This document shows positions 1 to 9,338 of a stretch of 64,000 nucleotides of DNA, in pieces. The stretch is taken from positions 3,224,001-3,288,000 of the forward strand of contig OZ253569.1 in assembly GCA_965262875.1 (NCBI GenBank), in the 5' to 3' direction. Every line of letters begins with the position of its first letter. Positions within the stretch are counted from its first letter, which is position 1. The notes under the pieces were generated by a model. That model did no database searches. It was given only the letters and a program-made list of their open reading frames with translations, and was not told where the DNA came from. Both the position numbers and the translations under genes were made by a program. This DNA is from JBALVT01 sp965262875. Lineage in GTDB: Bacteria; Pseudomonadota; Gammaproteobacteria; Pseudomonadales; Halieaceae.

Positions 1-1
1 A

Positions 2-79
2 GAAGACAAAGAGGTGGCGCCCACCCAGCGCACAGACTGGCAGGTGCTTCCCGAAATAGAGTTACCTCCACTGATATGA
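2..79 (+). CDS. C-terminal fragment of a gene that begins before the window
   Basis: One frame is open from the left edge to a TGA at 77-79 and ends in a short acidic and proline-containing tail (…PEIELPPLI). The next gene starts 28 bases later on the same strand. Only about 25 residues are visible, so no family can be assigned. It is called coding because the frame has no stop and butts neatly against the next start. It could be spurious. Confidence 0.35.
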   Translation, partial: EDKEVAPTQRTDWQVLPEIELPPLI

Positions 80-107
80 CAAGGCAACTGCACCAGGATT
101 TTTGCGA

Positions 108-857
108 ATGAACGATTCCGCGCAAATAATAGATTACGAGCGCCTGTCGCAGGCCTCGGATGAACTCGCAGATAAGTTTAGCAATGCAGATCCCTACCCT
201 CATATCGTCATCGACGATTTTCTGAGCCGAGAGTTTGTCAACGTACTCAAAGCCAACTTCCCGGACATTTCAGCGAAAAAGAAGGCGGGCTCTGAACATA
301 TACCCGTCGTGCTCGCCGACGGCACCGAGGCGCAACTAGGTAAGGAATGGCTGTCCCGGGAAAGACTGGTGCCGCTTGTTTATCGACGCCTCTATTGGGA
401 GCTAAACACCAATCCATTTGTGGGAATTCTTGAGAAAATAACCGGCATGAGTGGCCTGCTACCAGATCCTCATATGCGCGGTGGCGGGGTTCACAGGACG
501 GGAACCGGGGGCTACCTGAAAATGCACGCGGACTTTAACAAGCACCCGCAATTTGGTTTGGATCGCCGCTTGAATTTACTGATTTATTTGAATGAAGATT
601 GGCTGCCAGAGTATGGCGGCGACCTGGAGCTTTGGTCAAAGGACATGCAGCGCTGTGTGCAAAAGATCGCGCCTATTGCGGGTCGCTGTGTGGTTTTCGC
701 CACCACATCAACTTCTTATCATGGCCACCCACATCCCATGACTTGCCCTAGCGACAGAACCAGGGATTCAATAGCCCTGTATTATTATTCCAACGGCCGA
801 CCCGCGGATGAGATTGCCGATGAGCACGGCACACTTTGGCAAAAGCTGCCTAAGTAG
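108..857 (+). CDS. 2OG-Fe(II) oxygenase family protein
   Basis: A 249-residue soluble protein resembling prolyl-4-hydroxylase-type 2-oxoglutarate/Fe(II) dioxygenases. The iron-binding facial triad is visible: His140-x-Asp142 (in MHADFNKH) and a distal His near 205 (SYHGHPHP), followed by Arg in RDSIALYYYS that would bind the 2-oxoglutarate carboxylate. The double-stranded beta-helix core runs through NLLIYLNEDW and GGDLELW. The ATG at 108 is preferred over an in-frame TTG at 102. Known relatives hydroxylate proteins, lipids or sugars; the substrate here is unknown. Its place in a glycan locus suggests late oxidation of a glycan, lipid or aglycone, which is inference. Confidence 0.8.
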   Translation: MNDSAQIIDYERLSQASDELADKFSNADPYPHIVIDDFLSREFVNVLKANFPDISAKKKAGSEHIPVVLADGTEAQLGKEWLSRERLVPLVYRRLYWELNTNPFVGILEKITGMSGLLPDPHMRGGGVHRTGTGGYLKMHADFNKHPQFGLDRRLNLLIYLNEDWLPEYGGDLELWSKDMQRCVQKIAPIAGRCVVFATTSTSYHGHPHPMTCPSDRTRDSIALYYYSNGRPADEIADEHGTLWQKLPK

Positions 858-866
858 GGTACTGGT

Positions 867-1544
867 TTAAGGGGGAGTCTGGGCCGGTGCTGGCTTACCA
901 TCGCCCCCCTTGTTGGCTCGACCCTTAAGCCGCTTCGCCTTGTTCCTGGCCTCCAGATACTCGCTGTTGTAGATATAGAGTTGGCGCAGTCTGTGCTTTT
1001 CCTGTTCGCTGCCATTAAAAAGCAGGTCTAACAGTGGATGGCTGCTAGTGGCTCGGTCTCCGCCAGATTTGCGTAAAACTCCCAAACCAAAACCATGTTG
1101 AAAGGCAAAGGTTTCGTGCTCGGCTTCCAGTTCAGCCCAATACCGCCAAACGCCAAAATCCGATTGCCGCGCTTCGATATCGTGAAACAAAATAATTCCA
1201 CCCGGACTGACCTTGGAGTACCAGTTATTGAAATCTTCCTGGACAGCCTCGTAGGTATGAAGCCCGTCGATATGTAGCAAATCGATTGTTTCGTCTTCGA
1301 AGTGGCCGACGGCCTCATTAAACAACATTCGCATCAAATAGGTGTTGCCGCGGTAGTGATCGCGAGCGTGTTGGCGAACATCGTCAAAGATAGAATCGTC
1401 GTATTCGCCGGTGTGCTCATCGCCACCCCAGGTATCCACGGCATAACACAGGCCGCTGATATCGTTCTCGATCATGGACTGGCAAAACACGAAAAAGCTC
1501 ATGCCATTATAAGCACCGAGTTCGACAACTTTGGCTGGACGCAC
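867..1544 (-). CDS. Class I SAM-dependent methyltransferase (Methyltransf_24 type), start unclear
   Basis: Motif I of the Rossmann methyltransferase fold is present (VVELGAYNGMSF), then an acidic loop (AVDTWGGDEHTG) and the motif IV-like DLLHIDGLHTYE, with IILFHDIE downstream. This matches the cephalosporin-hydroxylase/Methyltransf_24 group common in glycan loci. The start given is a GTG at 1542-1544, but the same frame stays open to a TAG at 1725-1727. The extra 60 codons read like family sequence (FPPSFRGFEPRRRAFSTW), so the true protein is probably longer. That stretch has no ATG, GTG or TTG in frame. An ATG one frame away at 1712-1714 runs into TAG after five codons. The real start could be a rare codon (CTG at 1719-1721, ATT at 1641-1643), or a base may be lost near 1700. 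Confidence 0.7.
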   Translation of the reverse strand: MRPAKVVELGAYNGMSFFVFCQSMIENDISGLCYAVDTWGGDEHTGEYDDSIFDDVRQHARDHYRGNTYLMRMLFNEAVGHFEDETIDLLHIDGLHTYEAVQEDFNNWYSKVSPGGIILFHDIEARQSDFGVWRYWAELEAEHETFAFQHGFGLGVLRKSGGDRATSSHPLLDLLFNGSEQEKHRLRQLYIYNSEYLEARNKAKRLKGRANKGGDGKPAPAQTPP

Positions 1545-1745
1545 CGCCTCAACAATATCGTAACCAAATGAGACGTGATCACTCCAGGTGCTGAACGCGC
1601 GGCGACGAGGCTCAAAGCCGCGAAATGACGGCGGGAAGTAAATACGGTCGATGGGATAATCTCCTGTTGTCGAGCTGAGTGGCCGAGCAGAGCGGCCTAG
1701 TTTAACGCTTTCATTGATCAGACTCTATAACGCGGGGCAAAGACC

Positions 1746-2864
1746 CTATTGGTCGAGCATCTTAATGGCCTGTACCGCTCCGTGCTTTACAAACTTCATC
1801 ACGCTATCGGGCAAACTACCCAGATATATGGGCCGTTTGTCGGGTGACTGGTAGGGTCCACCGCGTAAATCGGCGTACTGGTTGAAGTGGTCTTCCATGG
1901 ATTTAACACGACTCTCACCTTTGGTTCCCGTGGTGATACCGCCGTGGAATTGATGAAAGCTTCCCTCGCCGGGAAGAACAACCAATACCGTATCGGGCAG
2001 CTCAACAGTGCGTTTAAAGAAGTCCAGATTCACCTGGCCACCACCGGTTTCAGTAAAAGCGGGGTCAAGACCCCCGACTTCATCCCATACAGAACGCGGA
2101 ACGCAGTAGCAGTTGCTCTCGCCAATAGGTTTAAAAAAACCGCTGGTGCTAGTGCCGCTCAAACAAGAAATTTCGAAGAGCTTGTAGCCGTCAGTCGGCC
2201 AGCCAATAGAGGCCATGAGCTCCGCTTCCACTTCCTCGCAATACCCTTCCAGCATCGAACGTTGTTGAAGCTTGGGGCCTAGATGGTACCCCGGTAGTGC
2301 AACGAGTGCCTGGGGATGTAAACGAGTGGCGGCCAGCATATAACTAACCACCGAGGGGCTCAGCACTCGCGCTCCGTCAACCATAATCGTGATATGGCTG
2401 CCGCTGGCCTGGGACGCGCCAAAGTTTACCGCGGGAACGGGCGTGGGCAGGGTTTCTTCGCGATAGAAATACCGCACATTGCCAGCGTACTGGCAGGCAC
2501 GCTGCTCTCCCAGCACGGCACTGGAAGCATTCTCAACGACGATGACCTCATAGTCCGCCTCGGAAACGCCTCGCTGATATTGGGTGCTGAGTGAGTACAG
2601 TGTTTTCTCTGCCTGGTCGGGCATTTTATAGACGACGACGACAAAACTAATTTTGTGCTTTGGCCCTTCCAATGGGATGGTCGGTAAAGAAATCTCATCG
2701 GCGAAGCGATGTATTGGTATCGGCGAGTTTTTCATCTTCGGGGTCAGTGGCGCATTACTTTTGCCCGGTGCTTGCTGCTCGGGTTGCGGCTCTGATACAG
2801 GCACCTGCCCCAATCCATTGTCGGGTAATTCGCGCCCCAAAAGTCGATTTAAATATCTGCGCAT
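1746..2864 (-). CDS. Family 2-like glycosyltransferase, paralogue of the gene at 15785
   Basis: A 372-residue protein. After a low-complexity N-terminal 70 residues (Gln/Pro rich, probably disordered) comes a GT-A fold start, ISFVVVVYKM, then YEVIVVENAS and a metal-site region with DGAR instead of a plain DxD. Conserved later blocks are VALPGYHLGP and LPGEGSFHQFHGG. The same blocks occur in the same order in the gene at 15785-16783, so the two are paralogues. No membrane segment is evident, so it is likely cytoplasmic or peripheral. It lies 19 bases upstream of the stop that bounds the methyltransferase frame and is probably co-transcribed with it. Donor and acceptor are unknown. Confidence 0.75.
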   Translation of the reverse strand: MRRYLNRLLGRELPDNGLGQVPVSEPQPEQQAPGKSNAPLTPKMKNSPIPIHRFADEISLPTIPLEGPKHKISFVVVVYKMPDQAEKTLYSLSTQYQRGVSEADYEVIVVENASSAVLGEQRACQYAGNVRYFYREETLPTPVPAVNFGASQASGSHITIMVDGARVLSPSVVSYMLAATRLHPQALVALPGYHLGPKLQQRSMLEGYCEEVEAELMASIGWPTDGYKLFEISCLSGTSTSGFFKPIGESNCYCVPRSVWDEVGGLDPAFTETGGGQVNLDFFKRTVELPDTVLVVLPGEGSFHQFHGGITTGTKGESRVKSMEDHFNQYADLRGGPYQSPDKRPIYLGSLPDSVMKFVKHGAVQAIKMLDQ

Positions 2865-3002
2865 GAACTCACTCTATCCAAAGGCGTTCAGCCTCGATTT
2901 AAAATTCGTCGCTCGAAAGATTCGAGTAGCGAAAAAGATTATACATAAGATTCTCGAATGCAGGGGCCCACGATCGCGAAGGAACAGACAAGCTCGAACC
3001 CT

Positions 3003-3752
3003 TTATTGCTTCAAAATTTCATCTCTTTGGGCGACGCAGACGATCGTGGACCCCGCTATAAAACCTGGGACCAACCGCGTTTCTAACCGCGTGATTGCAC
3101 CCAAAACACGGTGAAACAGCGCGGTGACCGGGTTTCGATTGGGCGACTTGAAATCCGAGTCCCTATTAATCCCCAGCCACTTCATGGCTAGCATGGATAG
3201 GTACATCCACTGGAATACGTAACTAATTCGGGTGGTAGTGAATCCTCCACTCGCCAGGTCCCTGGCAAGGCCCGGGCGGTCATAGCGCAAAAAATGGCTC
3301 CAGTCCTCGTCGTACCTGGACCAGATTTCCATTCTCGCTGGCACGGTAACCAACAAGTGTGTGCAGTTGGGGAGCTCACTGTAAATCCGTTGTAGAAACT
3401 GGCGGCGCTCGCCGATGTGTTCAATGACATCCAGTAAAACAACCACTTTAACCTGCCAGCGAAGCTCCTCGGGCAGGTCAAAAAGATCAGTGGCCGTATC
3501 AATGATCGTCTCCAATCCGGTTTGCACCACCGGCGAACCACGCTCAACGCCCCGGGCATTAACCGGTTTGTCACGCACAGATCCCAGAAAAATTCCCGGC
3601 CCACAGCCTACATCCATCACCAGATCGTCCGGTCCAACCAGGGGTGCGAGCAAGCGATACAAAAGGTCATTGCGAGCCAGATTCCAGAAATGGAATTCAA
3701 TCCCCGCAGGGTAGCCCAAGGTGTACTCCGATGAGTCGTAAATCTCATCCAC
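3003..3752 (-). CDS. Class I SAM-dependent methyltransferase
   Basis: A 249-residue methyltransferase with motif I MDVGCGPGIFLG near residue 47, the post-I acidic region and VVVLLDVIEHIGE (the DxxEH signature of the Methyltransf_11/23 group). The hydrophobic VFQWMYLSMLAMKW segment near residue 180 may contact membrane or a lipid-linked acceptor. Translation begins at a GTG (3750-3752) lying inside the end of the upstream gene, an 8-base overlap that indicates translational coupling. It is probably an O- or C-methyltransferase acting on a sugar or lipid of the surrounding pathway. The exact acceptor cannot be read from the sequence. Confidence 0.8.
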   Translation of the reverse strand: MDEIYDSSEYTLGYPAGIEFHFWNLARNDLLYRLLAPLVGPDDLVMDVGCGPGIFLGSVRDKPVNARGVERGSPVVQTGLETIIDTATDLFDLPEELRWQVKVVVLLDVIEHIGERRQFLQRIYSELPNCTHLLVTVPARMEIWSRYDEDWSHFLRYDRPGLARDLASGGFTTTRISYVFQWMYLSMLAMKWLGINRDSDFKSPNRNPVTALFHRVLGAITRLETRLVPGFIAGSTIVCVAQRDEILKQ

Positions 3753-4692
3753 TGGTGGTACCTGGCAGAGGCTTGCGAGCGGAGAATTTAATACAACCAG
3801 ACTTTTTCATCAGCACACAAACAATATTCACGGGAATAAAAAGCAACAGCAGAAGCGCATAGTAGCGGCTTCTGCCAAAACGTATCGCCGGGTTCTCCCG
3901 CAAATTTTTGACATTGCGCTGCAGATAGTTCTGCACGGACAGCGACCAGTGACTGGTATTGAGCTGGTGGCTGATTTCCACATCCACGAACCCTGTATCG
4001 CGCAGTAATTGGGCCAAGAAGTCACTATTGAACTGGTAGGTATGGCGCGGCACATGATTGCCACCCCAGTATCGGCCGAACAATCTGCGCTCCCAGGAAT
4101 CGAATCCCGGCACCTCGCCTACCAAGTACGAGCCGGAGCTCAACAGGCTCATTGATTTTTCAAGCTCAAGGCGCGGTTCCACCGTGTGCTCCAGATAGTT
4201 GTTCATCGCAATAAGATCGTAGCTGTCAGCCTGCCCCTCGAACTCTGGAAAGGTGCCACAATAGCCTGTGATGCCCTGCCCCGCCAAAGACGAAATCATA
4301 TCTTCGCTAAAGTCGATTCCCTCCAGAGAGCTTACGCCCAGACTCCTGACATTGAGCAAAAATTCTCCCGCCCCGCAGCCCACATCCAGAACCCTGGAAC
4401 TGGAATCTATCAAGTGGGACATCTGGCGGCGAAAAAGACGCTCTTTTGCGCCGTACAGCAAGGAGAAAAGAGCACCCCGTTTCTGTCCTGTGGCGTAGCC
4501 GTGATACTGAATGTCGTAGGCCTGTTTCAAACCTTCCAGGTCCGGAAACGGGTGCAACTGCACGCCCTGGCAGGATTGGCATTGGTAGTAGTCGTAGGAG
4601 CCCGCTACACCGTACTCCCAATCCTGAATACCTTCCGTGATGACATCGAACTGCCGCGCAAGGCAATAGTTGCACTGATACTGCGTCTTCAT
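3745..4692 (-). CDS. Class I SAM-dependent methyltransferase with N-terminal zinc-ribbon-like region
   Basis: A 315-residue protein that starts with a CxxC pair (YQCNYCLAR) and a second CxxC (YYQCQSCQGV), together a probable zinc site as in C-methyltransferases and other glycan-cluster methyltransferases. The catalytic Rossmann fold follows: VLDVGCGAGEFL near residue 100, DLIAMNNYLEH as the DxxxMNxxLEH motif, and VGEVPGFDSWERRLFGRYWGG. A C-terminal hydrophobic stretch (YYALLLLLFIPVNIVCVL) looks like one membrane anchor. It starts 17 bases after the desaturase gene and overlaps the next methyltransferase by 8 bases, so 4710-5618, this gene and 3003-3752 form one leftward operon. Confidence 0.82.
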   Translation of the reverse strand: MKTQYQCNYCLARQFDVITEGIQDWEYGVAGSYDYYQCQSCQGVQLHPFPDLEGLKQAYDIQYHGYATGQKRGALFSLLYGAKERLFRRQMSHLIDSSSRVLDVGCGAGEFLLNVRSLGVSSLEGIDFSEDMISSLAGQGITGYCGTFPEFEGQADSYDLIAMNNYLEHTVEPRLELEKSMSLLSSGSYLVGEVPGFDSWERRLFGRYWGGNHVPRHTYQFNSDFLAQLLRDTGFVDVEISHQLNTSHWSLSVQNYLQRNVKNLRENPAIRFGRSRYYALLLLLFIPVNIVCVLMKKSGCIKFSARKPLPGTTSG

Positions 4693-4709
4693 GGCCGTTC
4701 GTTTCTCAT

Positions 4710-5618
4710 CTAAAAGGGCAACTCGCTAAACCAGCCGTACAGTAGACTACCGTATCCCTTTTGATAGTGGACGTAGTTAGGCTCCCCGGGAGCATCTTTT
4801 GAATAGACGGATTCGCCAAGTAGCGCACTCGCTTCCGCCAATCGATTGTAGGGAATAGCCACATGCCGATGGTGCTCCGCATGATAGTGGAAACAGAACA
4901 CACCCAGTATCTTCTCTCCCAGAAAGGAGCCGGTGATTGTCCTGATCGTCGGCTGATTATCGGGGCAGCCATGCTCACAAAATGCCCTGGTAGAAGAAAA
5001 GAACTTGCCAAAAGTTGCGATAGGTACCAGCCACAACCAGAAATAATAAAACCACCCTACCGTCACCCCAAACAATGCCAAAGTCAGAAACTGAGTGACT
5101 GCGACACGAATAATAGACCCCGAGGGCTCTACTGATTCTATTTCGTCAGATGCCGTGCTGGTCTGACGCACACCCAGAAATTGCAGAAGCGCGAGCCATC
5201 CGCATAGATTCAGGAACAGCCTCCACATAAGTGCCCGCTTTGTCTTAGGGAAGTTCCCATAGTTGGGGTAGTCAGGATCCAATTCAGGATGGCCAAAATA
5301 TTTGTGATGATCCAGATGTACCTTGCGATAGCGCTCGTCAAATCCAGCGGTATAGGCCGTGCTCGCGTATGCCAGAAATTGTCGATGAGGATTTCCAAAA
5401 CGATTGTGCAGCCCTTCGTGTAATGCGTTGAACAGTGCAAATTGGCACCAACCCACAAGTATCCACGCAAGAACAGACCCGCCTAAAAAAACTAGCGTAA
5501 AACCCGGCTCCAGAAGACTGAAGAAATACACGCACAAACCCACAACCACATAGAGCGATGCCACCTGGACATAAATAGCATTGCTCGCGTCTTTGAGGTT
5601 TTCCGTGTGGGCTGACAT
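4710..5618 (-). CDS. Fatty-acid-desaturase-family membrane di-iron enzyme
   Basis: A 302-residue integral membrane protein with the three histidine boxes of the membrane desaturase/hydroxylase superfamily: HEGLH (with LHNRFG), HLDHHKYFGH and HAEHHRH followed by VAIPYNRL. Hydrophobic segments flank the boxes (VASLYVVVGLCVYFFSLL, FLGGSVLAWILVGWCQFALF, FGVTVGWFYYFWLWLVPIATF). Family members desaturate or hydroxylate acyl chains and other lipids using a non-heme di-iron centre and O2. In this locus it could modify the acyl part of a glycolipid or a polyprenyl carrier, which is inference. It is the first gene of a leftward operon and shares a 204-base spacer with the divergent membrane protein at 5823. 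Confidence 0.82.
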   Translation of the reverse strand: MSAHTENLKDASNAIYVQVASLYVVVGLCVYFFSLLEPGFTLVFLGGSVLAWILVGWCQFALFNALHEGLHNRFGNPHRQFLAYASTAYTAGFDERYRKVHLDHHKYFGHPELDPDYPNYGNFPKTKRALMWRLFLNLCGWLALLQFLGVRQTSTASDEIESVEPSGSIIRVAVTQFLTLALFGVTVGWFYYFWLWLVPIATFGKFFSSTRAFCEHGCPDNQPTIRTITGSFLGEKILGVFCFHYHAEHHRHVAIPYNRLAEASALLGESVYSKDAPGEPNYVHYQKGYGSLLYGWFSELPF

Positions 5619-5822
5619 TAGTTACCGTGATGGCGGTGTTTGGCAGGGCCAATTCTACCGCATAAACACCCACTCCTTCTAATTCTACAGGGGCCTTAGC
5701 TCTACTCCAAGCACGCCGGCCCCCAGAAACAAATACCGCACTCTATGGGCTATACTGCGATCCAACACCGCCGGCACCTGAAGCTGGCTGGGCATTGAAA
5801 CCTGCGACTATAAAACGAGCAC

Positions 5823-7433
5823 TTGGAAACAATAGACAAACTGTGGCGAATTCTTTTCCCAGCGGCAACGCTGGTATTGCTGCTGTGCCTAATTCATCAC
5901 CATTGGCAAATTATCACGGCAGCAGTACCTCTGGATTTGTACGAGGGCACCATGCCCCTGATTACGGGAATTATCGCTGAAGGTTTCAATCCCTACACCC
6001 GAGAATTTCAACCCCACGCGGCCGACGTATACCCCCCCCTTTACAATATGATGGTCGCACCACTCACCCATCTTTTTGGCAATACGTTCTTGTTGCATCG
6101 TGCGGTATCAGCATTATTTATTATCGTGGCTTGCGGGCTGTTAAGCCTGGTAACGCAGAAAATTACCCGCAATTGGCAATTCTCACTAGCCACTTTTGCT
6201 CTGATGTATGCGGCTTTGCTGTTTTACGGCACCCCCGTCGCCAGCACGAACGCACCGGGAGTCGCGATCTTTGTGGCCGGTTTTATCGGCCCATGGTATT
6301 TCAAGTTCAACCGCAACAGTTTGGTGTTCGCGGTAGTTTGTGGAGTATTGGCTTTCTACATCAAACAGTATTTCATTCTTGGGATAGCAATACTGTGCCT
6401 CTATCTTTTCCTCTATCACTCCATGAGCAAAGCATTGATATTGGGGACGATATACGCAAGCTGCCTGCTGGGTACACTCACTGCGGTGCATTACACCAGC
6501 CCTTACTATCTGGACAACACACTGTTCACCCCCTCTGCCGCCATGGCCGGTTTGCAGACAGTGGACATTTTATTGATTCAGCTGCGAACCTATGTCGTAA
6601 CCTATTCGGGCCTGCTGGCCGTTATGTTGGTGGCCGCGTTTACATGGGTATACAGCACAGGTCTGGGTGAGGCGTTTAGACTCCTGGCTTCTCGATTTCA
6701 GCTCGCTAAAGCTGGATTGCAGGGGCCACTGTTCAATTCCCAGGTCGATTTTTTCTGGTTTGGCCTGTTCTGGTCATCGATGGCCATAGTGGTGACCCTG
6801 GGCCAAAATCCCGGTAACTACATGACCTATCTGTTTCAACTCATGTCACCATTTCTGTTGATCGTCGCTTTTAAATCAATTGCCGACATGCCAGAAAAAC
6901 TTAAATTTATCTCTCCCGTCATACTGCTTAGCCTCTATCAAGCCTACGCAATACTGCCAAAGGACTTTTCAAGCGATCTGGGCAAGTGGAGTGAAATGGA
7001 GGAATTGATCGCTGAGAATGACGAGATACTTGCCACTCAAATGTTGGTAATGACTTTGCTTAAGCAAAATAAAGAGGTGAATCAGGACGGACACACTTTC
7101 TACTTTCCCCTAGCGGCAGGCAAGCCAGAAATCTTCGTAAAAGCCCGTCCTGAAGACACCGTCGAAGCAATCTGGTCCGACTACATTGCTACCATGTATC
7201 AAAAAATTGAAAGACGGGAGTATGATCTGGTATTGGCTTCATCCTGGGAAATGCGCGGTTTTTTTGACCGCAACCCGCCCCCCAACTCCGACCTCAGTGG
7301 ACGAAAATTCCTCGCTCGACACTATAAAAATGCCAGGACGATCCCGCTTTCTATGACCGATCGCTACGGCGGCGGCACCTACAATATCCAGGTGTGGCAA
7401 CCCAGGAAGGAAACAAGGCTCAAAAGGCCCTGA
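5823..7433 (+). CDS. Multi-pass membrane protein, GT-C-like (GT39/ArnT-type) candidate glycosyltransferase
   Basis: A 536-residue protein with about ten hydrophobic segments and a C-terminal soluble part of some 140 residues. The first periplasmic loop (PLDLYEGTMPLI, then QPHAADVYPPLYNM) has Asp/Glu at the position where GT-C transferases carry their catalytic acid. These enzymes use polyprenyl-phosphate sugars, which fits the UbiA/DprE-like genes nearby. The start is a TTG (5823-5825); a TAA at 5811-5813 in the same frame excludes anything longer. One base separates it from the following sulfatase. It may transfer a lipid-linked sugar outside the membrane, but no close family is recognised. 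Confidence 0.65.
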   Translation: METIDKLWRILFPAATLVLLLCLIHHHWQIITAAVPLDLYEGTMPLITGIIAEGFNPYTREFQPHAADVYPPLYNMMVAPLTHLFGNTFLLHRAVSALFIIVACGLLSLVTQKITRNWQFSLATFALMYAALLFYGTPVASTNAPGVAIFVAGFIGPWYFKFNRNSLVFAVVCGVLAFYIKQYFILGIAILCLYLFLYHSMSKALILGTIYASCLLGTLTAVHYTSPYYLDNTLFTPSAAMAGLQTVDILLIQLRTYVVTYSGLLAVMLVAAFTWVYSTGLGEAFRLLASRFQLAKAGLQGPLFNSQVDFFWFGLFWSSMAIVVTLGQNPGNYMTYLFQLMSPFLLIVAFKSIADMPEKLKFISPVILLSLYQAYAILPKDFSSDLGKWSEMEELIAENDEILATQMLVMTLLKQNKEVNQDGHTFYFPLAAGKPEIFVKARPEDTVEAIWSDYIATMYQKIERREYDLVLASSWEMRGFFDRNPPPNSDLSGRKFLARHYKNARTIPLSMTDRYGGGTYNIQVWQPRKETRLKRP

Positions 7434-7434
7434 C

Positions 7435-9327
7435 ATGAATATGACAACCCCGATACTCTCGATCACCGCCAGAGGCTTTGCAGCCCTTGCATTTTCTATG
7501 GCCCTGATCACTCTCAACGGCTGCGATGAGAAACCTACGCAGGCAGATAAACCCCACACCAAACCCAACGTACTCCTGGTTGTGTTTGATGATTTTGGCT
7601 ACAACGATCTGGCAGTGAATAACGGTTCCGACTCACCGACTCCTACGCTCGACAAGATAGCCCAATCTGGAATCCGCTATACGCGGCACTACGCAGAGAG
7701 TAGTTGCACCGCCAGCCGGGTGGCTTTGTTAACGGGTCTTTACCCGTCCAAAGTAGGGGCCCAGCCTGTATTGGCCGGTATCGACCACGAGTTCGAAACC
7801 CTACCCGATGCGATGTCGGGTCAGGGTTACACAAACTATATGATAGGAAAGTGGCATGCCGGCGACGCCCATCCCGAGGCGCGCCCGGAGTATCAGGGCT
7901 TTGATCACTGGTTTGGTTTTATGAATCAGTTGTATCTGAAAGGGCCTCACGATATGAGTGCCCAGGGTTCCGATCGCTACACTCGCGCTCGTCCTCGCTA
8001 TCGTAATCCCTGGCTTGAAAACGAGCTTGGCGAACTGCGCCAATTCAAAGGCCACTTGACCGACCTGCTAACAGACCATGCAATCGAGGTGATGAAAACA
8101 CAGGAAGACGAATGGTTTATTTATTTGTCTTACTATGCGCCGCACACCCCAGTTCAGCCATCCAAACAATACAGCGATCGCTATTCCCAGGACGACGCCG
8201 GCAGATACCAGGCTCTCAAAGATCAACTCGATACCAATTTGGGGCGTATATACTCATTTTTAGAAGAATCGGGTCAGCTTGCCAACACCGTGATTGTTAT
8301 TGTCAGCGACAACGGGGGAACAGCAAAGTCCTGGCCCAGCAATTTGCCGTTTCAGGGCAAAAAGGCGACGTATACAGAAGGCGGCGTGCGAACACCGCTC
8401 ATACTTTCCTGGGCAGATCACTGGCCAGACCTTCAAGTCCGCGATCACCCTGCGATGATTTTCGACCTCTACCCGACCATTGTGAACGCCATCGGAGGCT
8501 CCTCCCCCGAGAACCTGGATGGGGTAGATTTGCTTGCAGCCCCAGCCGATAGAGTCCTGCGCTGGTACAGCCATGACCGCTGGTGCGACAAATACGGCAT
8601 GCTCTCCCAGGACGGACGTTGGCGACTGAACACCTGGGAGTCGGTTACTGAGTTGCTACAAAATGAGCTAGACACCGTATCGAAGGAGCAAACCAACCGC
8701 CTGGAGGAACAGCCTGAGATAGCGAGCCAAATGCGCCGTTCGATGCGCGAATGGATTCGCAATACGACCCAAGTTGACAATCTGGACAGGTCCGACAAAG
8801 ACGGCTGGAGAAGCTACACGGGCTACGGCTTTAGACGAACACCCATTGTCGATACCCAAACCATGGGGTTCGTCTTCCAGCGTGGATCGCAATCGAGAGC
8901 CGCCCAAACAAAGCTGTCGCTAGTGAAACAAGACGGATACATAGATATCAGCGAATCCCAGGACATGCTCAATATCAAGATTGACGGCACTGTGGTTTCG
9001 ATTCCGGCACCGGACGCAAAACAGCAGTGTTTCAGCCTAGTCGTGCAAAGTGCACTGGTAAAAAAAGATATGGTTTTTGATAAAGCCATGAGTCTCATAC
9101 GGGTGTATCTCAACGGTGAACTCGCGGGTGAATCAAGCTTCCGCAATACAGCGTTTAGCAAGGCCTCTCCTAACAATCCCCTAAAAGTGAGGCTGGATTC
9201 AAGCAAGCGCTGGTTTATGCCTCCATCTGCAGAGGTTTACATCTCATCGCGTTTTCTGTCCGTAAAAGAGATAAAGACATCAACCGATCCACTGTTAAAA
9301 AGTGTCTGCACTGCAAATCCGCTTTGA
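7435..9327 (+). CDS. Lipoprotein sulfatase (type I, formylglycine)
   Basis: A 630-residue sulfatase. The N-terminus has a hydrophobic signal and lipobox ITLNGC (Cys30), so it should be an outer- or inner-membrane lipoprotein. The alkaline-phosphatase fold starts at VLLVVFDDFGYND, whose Asp pair binds calcium. The formylglycine motif is SCTASR with Cys91, fitting C-x-(P/A)-x-R. Other metal-site residues lie in IGKWHAGD and VSDNGGT. About 200 residues after the core, including a jelly-roll-like VVQSALVKKD region, form an extra C-terminal domain. It is translationally tied to the upstream membrane protein and is likely to act on a sulfated glycan. Three sulfotransferases elsewhere in the window fit that picture, but no direct substrate evidence exists. 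Confidence 0.88.
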   Translation: MNMTTPILSITARGFAALAFSMALITLNGCDEKPTQADKPHTKPNVLLVVFDDFGYNDLAVNNGSDSPTPTLDKIAQSGIRYTRHYAESSCTASRVALLTGLYPSKVGAQPVLAGIDHEFETLPDAMSGQGYTNYMIGKWHAGDAHPEARPEYQGFDHWFGFMNQLYLKGPHDMSAQGSDRYTRARPRYRNPWLENELGELRQFKGHLTDLLTDHAIEVMKTQEDEWFIYLSYYAPHTPVQPSKQYSDRYSQDDAGRYQALKDQLDTNLGRIYSFLEESGQLANTVIVIVSDNGGTAKSWPSNLPFQGKKATYTEGGVRTPLILSWADHWPDLQVRDHPAMIFDLYPTIVNAIGGSSPENLDGVDLLAAPADRVLRWYSHDRWCDKYGMLSQDGRWRLNTWESVTELLQNELDTVSKEQTNRLEEQPEIASQMRRSMREWIRNTTQVDNLDRSDKDGWRSYTGYGFRRTPIVDTQTMGFVFQRGSQSRAAQTKLSLVKQDGYIDISESQDMLNIKIDGTVVSIPAPDAKQQCFSLVVQSALVKKDMVFDKAMSLIRVYLNGELAGESSFRNTAFSKASPNNPLKVRLDSSKRWFMPPSAEVYISSRFLSVKEIKTSTDPLLKSVCTANPL

Positions 9328-9338
9328 ATAGCTAACGC

